Below the pieces are notes generated by a model that was given only the letters and a program-made list of their open reading frames with translations, was not told where the DNA came from and did not search any database. From Porticoccaceae bacterium (lineage in GTDB: Bacteria > Pseudomonadota > Gammaproteobacteria > Pseudomonadales > Porticoccaceae), in the NCBI GenBank assembly GCA_019090225.1, contig JAHRWI010000373.1:1-6205 (forward strand): a stretch of DNA of 6,205 nucleotides. The letters run 5' to 3'. Position 1 is the first letter of the stretch; each line of letters opens with the position of its first letter. Both the position numbers and the translations under genes were made by a program. Below are positions 5,524 through 6,205 of this stretch, piece after piece.

Positions 5524-6084
5524 GTCAAAAATTATGCTGAAGAATTCCGTTCGTTACGCATCGCAGTCTTAACCGTATCCGACAGTCGCAATAAAGGCAG
5601 CGATACCTCCGGAAAATTACTGGTAGAGAAACTCAGCGATGCTGGTCACCAACTGGTCCTAAAACAAATCGTCAAAGACGACCTTTATAATATTCGCGCC
5701 ATCGTCGCCACCTGGATTGCCTCTGAGGATATACAGGCGATTTTAATTACTGGCGGCACAGGTTTTACTGGTCGCGACTCGACACCCCAGGCCATCTTGC
5801 CGCTATTTGACACGGTGGTAGACGGCTATGGTGAATTATTCCGGCAAATATCCTATAAGGATATCGGCTCCTCCACGGTGCAATCTCGTGCGGTAGCGGG
5901 ACTATCGAACGGCACCATCGTATTTTGCATGCCCGGCTCCACCAACGCCTGCCGCACAGCCTGGGACGGCATCATCGGCGAACAACTGGATGCCAGCCAC
6001 AAACCCTGTAACTTTGTTGGCCAGTTAAAAACCATTGCTGGTGATAAAGACGGAAACGAATGCAGCACCCGCGAAGCTTCATAA
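5521..6084 (+). CDS. moaB: MoaB, molybdopterin adenylyltransferase-family protein
   Basis: 187 residues of the MoaB/Mog fold, which binds molybdopterin. Mog-type members adenylylate it before metal insertion; the E. coli MoaB itself is reported to lack this activity, so the exact role here is uncertain. Motifs: IAVLTVSDSR (14-23), the ligand-binding TGGTGFTGRDSTPQA (77-91) with the conserved D86, FRQISYKDIGSSTVQSRA (107-124), MPGSTNACRTAW (137-148) and PCNF (162-165). Similarity to E. coli MoaB is high along the whole length, including QSRAVAG and PGSTxACRTAW. It ends with about 17 extra residues (TIAGDKDGNECSTREAS) beyond the usual C terminus, a polar tail of unknown purpose. The GTG start is supported by GGAGG 8 nt upstream. 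It is followed after 25 nt by moaC. Confidence 0.95.
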   Translation: MVKNYAEEFRSLRIAVLTVSDSRNKGSDTSGKLLVEKLSDAGHQLVLKQIVKDDLYNIRAIVATWIASEDIQAILITGGTGFTGRDSTPQAILPLFDTVVDGYGELFRQISYKDIGSSTVQSRAVAGLSNGTIVFCMPGSTNACRTAWDGIIGEQLDASHKPCNFVGQLKTIAGDKDGNECSTREAS

Positions 6085-6087
6085 ACC

Positions 6088-6119
6088 CGCCTAATCATAA
6101 ATCCGCCTTATGAATAAAT
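6088..6119. repeat. Imperfect direct repeat across the moaB-moaC junction
   Basis: CGCCTAATCATAAAT (6088-6102) and CGCCTTATGAATAAAT (6104-6119) are near copies side by side, differing at two bases and one inserted base. The second copy contains the moaC start codon. A short tandem duplication is the simplest explanation; a function is not evident. Confidence 0.35.
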
Positions 6120-6205
6120 TAAGCCATATCAACGCCGCCGGTGAAGCCTCAATGGTTGATGTCAGCGGCAAAACCATCACCACCCGTATCGCCACTGCCG
6201 AAGGC
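6110..6205 (+). CDS. moaC: Cyclic pyranopterin monophosphate synthase MoaC, 3'-truncated by the window edge
   Basis: Only the first 32 codons are present. They read MNKLSHINAAGEASMVDVSG and onward to TAEG, nearly the same as the start of E. coli MoaC (xxLTHINAAGEAHMVDVS). MoaC rearranges the product of MoaA to cyclic pyranopterin monophosphate, so its place behind moaA is as expected. The ATG at 6110 is the only start possible, because an in-frame stop lies at 6098-6100. No Shine-Dalgarno sequence is visible in the 25 nt after moaB (it reads AATCCGCCTT before ATG). Translation may rely on coupling to moaB or on weak initiation. The rest of the operon (moaD, moaE) would be expected outside the window. 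Confidence 0.95.
   Translation, partial: MNKLSHINAAGEASMVDVSGKTITTRIATAEG

Overview
The window reads as chromosomal DNA from a gammaproteobacterium. This rests on the Enterobacteria-like MoaA, MoaB and MoaC sequences, the moaABC order, a proteobacterial-type molybdenum cofactor (Moco) riboswitch leader and moderate GC content. A marine or environmental heterotroph is a guess based on the catabolic-looking genes in the left half; no species can be named. All recognised genes are on the + strand. No tRNA, rRNA, insertion sequence, CRISPR array or prophage signal was seen.

Left part (1-3086). The window opens inside a sigma54-dependent activator (bacterial enhancer-binding protein): the end of its AAA+ domain and a Fis-type HTH. 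After about 290 nt of non-coding DNA comes a likely two-gene operon: a class C beta-lactamase-fold serine hydrolase (esterase type) and, 35 nt later, a classical short-chain dehydrogenase/reductase. The natural reading is a regulator beside a small catabolic pair, one enzyme cleaving an ester or lactone and the other oxidising or reducing an alcohol or ketone. The substrate is unknown. The hydrolase probably starts at a rare ATT codon with a good ribosome binding site, 19 codons before its first ATG.

Middle (3087-4267). A hairpin follows the dehydrogenase. A pair of 17-nt direct repeats and a sigma70-like promoter then precede a PAS-GGDEF protein. Its GGDEF domain has lost both metal-binding acidic positions (Ser and Asn in place of Asp/Glu; the motif reads TGNEF) but keeps a correctly spaced RxxD inhibitory site. 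It therefore looks like a cyclic-di-GMP-binding receptor rather than a cyclase.

Right part (4268-6205). A leader with the hallmarks of the Moco riboswitch overlaps the ribosome binding site of moaA. It is followed by moaB, whose ribosome binding site lies in the last codons of moaA, and by the first 32 codons of moaC. MoaA and MoaC together convert GTP to cyclic pyranopterin monophosphate, and MoaB belongs to the molybdopterin adenylyltransferase fold family. The leader probably lowers translation of this operon when cofactor is plentiful. The most unusual items are the degenerate GGDEF protein, the ATT start, and the palindrome inside the candidate moaA promoter.
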